A model generated the notes under the pieces. It did not search any database. It saw only the letters and a program-made list of their open reading frames with translations, and was not told where the DNA came from. A DNA stretch of 64,000 bases from Planctomycetota bacterium (GTDB lineage Bacteria > Planctomycetota > Phycisphaerae > Phycisphaerales > SM1A02): assembly GCA_016872915.1 (NCBI GenBank), contig VGYQ01000006.1:1-64000 (forward strand), given 5' to 3'. This document shows positions 61,269 through 64,000 of the stretch, piece after piece (positions within the stretch are counted from its first letter, which is position 1; each line of letters starts with the position of its first letter). The position numbers and the translations under genes were made by a program.

Positions 61269-62431
61269 TTGGGGTGAATGGGCGCGCAACGCCCCTCCAC
61301 CCGCCCACTATGGTTCCAACTCTTGGTCCAACATGGCTCAGTCGACCGCTGACCTCCCTGTGCGCAGCGCTGCTCTGCGCCTGCTCGGTCGCCGCACAGA
61401 CAAAGCCGTCTGCGCCCGCGAAGCCCGCTGCGGTACCGCCTGTGAAAAAGGCAGAGGGCGCAAAGACCGGAACGGCAACAAGCGGGATCACCGTTCACGC
61501 GGTTGCTCCCACCGTCACCGCACAAACAAAGGGCACACCATCAGAAGCCAGCGAGTTGGCGAGTGAGCCACAGGATGTCCTCTTCGCACTCATGAATACC
61601 CGTTTGCCGGTGACCTTTGAGGAGACTCCCGCGCGCGATGCGCTGAAGTTCATTGCGGAAGCGACGAATGTCGCCATGGTTCCGCGTTGGAGGAGTGACA
61701 GAAACCCTGATGGCATGGATCCAGACGAACCCATCACGATGCAACTGCCGAGCCTCACTGCACTCGACGCACTCGAGTATGTACTTGCACAACTGCCCGC
61801 GGAGTCCTCCTGTACCTGGCAGCTTCGTCCAGGCTTTCTGGAGGTCGGTACGCGTGAGAATCTCTCGCGCCGCGGATCTCTTGTCACCAAGCTGTATCCG
61901 ATCAAAGACTTGCTTTACACCGTGCCGTACTTTGACAACGCACCGAACTTCAACCTCGATTTTGCACTCAACCAAGGTGCAGGCGTTGGTGGCGGCGGAG
62001 GTGGTGGCGGCATGGGTGGCGGCGGTGGCGGGATGGGCGGTGGTGGAGGTGGAATGGGTGGCGGTGGCGGCGGCGGTGGCGGTGGTGGAGGCGGAAGCCT
62101 CTTTGGAAATGGTGGGGACAGCGGTCCCCGCGAGACGGCCGAAGAGGCAGCTCGGCGACTGATTCAACTCATCAAGTCTGTTGTTGAACCCGAAGCATGG
62201 GAAGCAGACTGGGCTTTCATTGACTATTACCAAGAGTCACTCATTGTGCGCGCACCCGACTATGTCCACCGAGCACTCGGCGGCTACTCCTTCCTGCCTC
62301 CCCCTCGGCAAGCCCGCCGCAGTGGACCGCGCTATGTGTCGATGACCGTGCCATTCAGTTTCGCCACGCTCCGTGGCTTTTCGACTGGCTCAGCGACTGG
62401 CGCAACGGGCGGCGGCAATCTCGGTCCCTGA
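61265..62431 (+). CDS. Exported Gly-rich protein with secretin-N/STN-like segment
   Basis: A protein of 388 residues. A signal peptide (LTSLCAALLCACSVAAQ) is followed by a Lys/Pro/Ala linker, then a domain with VTFEETPARDALKFIAEATN and LPSLTALDALEYVLAQLPAE, the pattern of secretin N-domains and STN domains (a short repeat with 'l-ALd-LL'). A run of about 45 Gly and a few Met residues follows (residues about 240-285), ending in SLFGNGGDSGPRETAEEAAR; after it LIQLIKSVVEPEAWEADWAF resembles a second N-like segment. No secretin barrel is seen. The ATG at 61265 overlaps the upstream stop (ATGA); an ATG at 61310 is also plausible. Confidence 0.7.
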   Translation: MIGVNGRATPLHPPTMVPTLGPTWLSRPLTSLCAALLCACSVAAQTKPSAPAKPAAVPPVKKAEGAKTGTATSGITVHAVAPTVTAQTKGTPSEASELASEPQDVLFALMNTRLPVTFEETPARDALKFIAEATNVAMVPRWRSDRNPDGMDPDEPITMQLPSLTALDALEYVLAQLPAESSCTWQLRPGFLEVGTRENLSRRGSLVTKLYPIKDLLYTVPYFDNAPNFNLDFALNQGAGVGGGGGGGGMGGGGGGMGGGGGGMGGGGGGGGGGGGGSLFGNGGDSGPRETAEEAARRLIQLIKSVVEPEAWEADWAFIDYYQESLIVRAPDYVHRALGGYSFLPPPRQARRSGPRYVSMTVPFSFATLRGFSTGSATGATGGGNLGP

Positions 62432-62448
62432 CCGCAAACGCATGTTTC

Positions 62449-63888
62449 GTGAGTCTGGCCCCCCCGCCTCAACTGAACAGCAGATACCCGAGCGCTGACA
62501 ATGACGCTCCTGCTTGGCGTAGGTTGCCCCTTCGCATGCTGACTCGGTCCAGAAAACTACGCCGTGATCTTTCGGTGTGCACCACAGATGGCGCGCTGTA
62601 CTCATTCATGGTCGGCATTGGCGAGATGTTCTTCATCCCCTTCGCGCTTGCACTCGGATTCAGTGAAGTCGAAGCGGGGCTCTGCTTCAGCATCCCGTTC
62701 CTGCTTGGAGCGACTCTTCAATTGGTGTCACCCTGGGGCGTCGAAGTGCTGCGGAGCCCTCGACGATGGGTCATCCTGTGCGCAACGGTGCAGTCCTGCA
62801 GTTTCATTCCACTGATCCTCGCGGCATGTATCGGCTCGATCCCGATGCCCATGCTGCTCGCAACGCTCGCGGTGTATTGGGGGACCGCACTCGGTGCAGG
62901 CCCGGCATGGACCGCATGGGTTGGAGCACTTATTCCAAGCAACATTCGACCGTGCTACTTCGGTATCCGAACGCGGATCTGCCAGTTGGCGACGCTGGGA
63001 GGACTTGCTGCGGCAGGCATGCTGCTCTGGCTCGGGCGCCAAGCCGATGTGTCGCAGTCGCCCGTGCAGCCGGACGCCGCGTCCACCGGTGCACAGGAAC
63101 TGCTTGCGTTCGCCGGCATGTTCGTTCTGGCTGCGCTCGGACGCGGAATCTCCACTCGCTACTTGTGGCTTCAGAGTGAACCGCCTTCTGGAAACTGGAA
63201 TCAGAAGACAATCAGTCCACTTCGTCTGCCTCTGCGCCCACTCAGCGGTCCCGAGCGGAACCTCTTTCTGTTCATGCTCCTGTTCCAGATTGCACTGCAA
63301 GTCTCCAGCCCGTTTGTCGGGTCCTATCTCATTGGCCGCCTCCACTTTTCGAACACGATGTACTTCGTCGCGGTCGCCGTCATGTTCTTCAGCAAGAGCA
63401 TTGCGTCGGCCATCTTTGGTGCGATGGCTGCCAGGTATGGCGCACGCCGCGTGCTGGTGCTTGGCAGCATTCTCCTTGCCATGCACGGGGCATTCATGGC
63501 AATCCCTGCTGACGTGTGGACCATCATGCTGCTCATGGCTGGTGCTGGTATCGCGTGGGCTGCCTATGAACTCGCCACATTCCTCCTGATTCTTGATGTC
63601 TCGCGCCCAGCAGATCGCACCAGCCTCATGACGTCCTATCTCTTTCTGAATGCGGGTGCTCTCCTTGGGGGATCACTCCTTGGAGGTTGGATCCTGCGGA
63701 TGATGGGTTCGCATGAGCATGCCTACACCATGCTCTTTCTGACATCGTCACTCGCACGCATCGGAATGCTCCCACTGCTGCGGCGCGTTCCCGAGGGCAG
63801 ACCCGGCAGTCGATCACAGATGGCACCACTCACAACAGCACCCTGTGAAGGTGGTTCCGCAACCCTCCCAGGAGAGAGCGGCGTATGA
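62449..63888 (+). CDS. MFS transporter
   Basis: A 479-residue membrane protein. Twelve or so hydrophobic segments include LYSFMVGIGEMFFIPFALALG, LLATLAVYWGTALGAGPAWT, LFMLLFQIALQVSSPFVGSY and IMLLMAGAGIAWAAYELATFL. The loop FGIRTRICQLATLGGLAA is like the MFS loop 4-5 region. The start is GTG at 62449 after a 17-bp gap; an ATG at 62536 is an alternative. Its stop overlaps the ATG of the next, partial gene. The substrate is unknown. Confidence 0.82.
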   Translation: MSLAPPPQLNSRYPSADNDAPAWRRLPLRMLTRSRKLRRDLSVCTTDGALYSFMVGIGEMFFIPFALALGFSEVEAGLCFSIPFLLGATLQLVSPWGVEVLRSPRRWVILCATVQSCSFIPLILAACIGSIPMPMLLATLAVYWGTALGAGPAWTAWVGALIPSNIRPCYFGIRTRICQLATLGGLAAAGMLLWLGRQADVSQSPVQPDAASTGAQELLAFAGMFVLAALGRGISTRYLWLQSEPPSGNWNQKTISPLRLPLRPLSGPERNLFLFMLLFQIALQVSSPFVGSYLIGRLHFSNTMYFVAVAVMFFSKSIASAIFGAMAARYGARRVLVLGSILLAMHGAFMAIPADVWTIMLLMAGAGIAWAAYELATFLLILDVSRPADRTSLMTSYLFLNAGALLGGSLLGGWILRMMGSHEHAYTMLFLTSSLARIGMLPLLRRVPEGRPGSRSQMAPLTTAPCEGGSATLPGESGV

Positions 63889-64000
63889 ACCGTATATGGA
63901 TAATTTTTGCGCTCCCCGTCACCGCGCTTTGTGCGTGGGTCGTTTGGATGCCAACAGACACTTTGGCCACCTGGCTGACACATCCGGTGGTGGCCGAACG
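63885..64000 (+). CDS. Start of an unidentified membrane or exported protein (cut by window edge)
   Basis: The ATG at 63885 overlaps the MFS stop (ATGA), and the frame is open to the window end (38 codons). It begins MNRIWIIFALPVTALCAWVV, a single hydrophobic helix that could be a signal or anchor. Too short to identify; the coupling to the MFS gene suggests cotranscription. Confidence 0.5.
   Translation, partial: MNRIWIIFALPVTALCAWVVWMPTDTLATWLTHPVVAE

Noticed and set aside
1-64000. Search for CRISPR arrays, insertion sequences, integrase or att sites
   Set aside because: No spaced direct repeats, transposase motifs, terminal inverted repeats or tRNA-adjacent integrase were seen.

Overview
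The window reads as a chromosomal stretch of a Gram-negative, peptidoglycan-making bacterium with high GC (about 60% by eye). It has murA and alr, two MCE/MlaD-type proteins, many lipoprotein signals and dense, mostly housekeeping gene content. Gene neighbourhoods such as rpsP-trmD-rplS with a lineage-specific hypothetical, standalone DsbD-alpha plus His-rich redoxin, and Pro/Ala-rich lipoproteins suggest Planctomycetota, probably Phycisphaerae. That placement is inference; there is no rRNA here to settle it. I see no insertion sequence, prophage, CRISPR array or integron. Both ends cut through genes.

Layout. 1-4637 (minus): N-terminal part of an AddB/RecB-like nuclease-helicase protein, a GAF/HD-GYP sensor, tRNA-Thr(TGT), pyruvate kinase. 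4670-9914: mnmG diverging from pepA, then a protein phosphatase overlapping rpiB, and a hypothetical. 9911-13626: zinc-ribbon membrane protein, dnaN, redoxin plus DsbD-like periplasmic domain, an inactive-looking rhodanese. 13657-16443 (minus): ThiD2-ThiE fusion, MBL hydrolase and an atpG detached from any ATP synthase operon. 16519-20624: superoxide dismutase, PPK2, lipoprotein, amidohydrolase. 20661-27096: site-2 protease, rpsP-trmD-rplS-hypothetical-HNH, CPBP protease, rplM-rpsI. 27054-29889 (minus): alr and a 522-residue HTH protein. 29944-37071 (plus): a tight run of DEAD-box helicase, psuG, rho, two MCE proteins and a SpoU methyltransferase. 37000-44874: murA, a plant-type FNR, TPR protein, rpsR, the YgfZ/microprotein/HMG-CoA lyase operon and an M42 peptidase. 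44884-50055 (minus): metH, a fused double CrcB and a hypothetical. 50156-57168: S41 lipoprotein, LolA-like protein, NatAB-type ABC exporter, HIT protein, MFS. 57229-64000: rpsA, a strong terminator, an AMMECR1-like protein, a Gly-rich secretin-N-like protein, an MFS transporter and a partial gene.

Genes are packed tightly. Several neighbours share 1-4 bases (ATGA/GTGA couplings), and three convergent pairs overlap in their coding tails. Only one convincing intrinsic terminator is visible. The rho gene here has lost the aromatic residues of the primary RNA-binding site.

I found no large undescribed defence or mobile system. The most unusual items are the single-polypeptide double fluoride channel, a 59-residue membrane microprotein coupled on both sides between ygfZ and mvaB, the RNP1-less Rho, the AMMECR1-like/secretin-like pair, a Mn-SOD with two well-supported starts (Tat and cytosolic), and a YwlE-type arginine-phosphatase signature.
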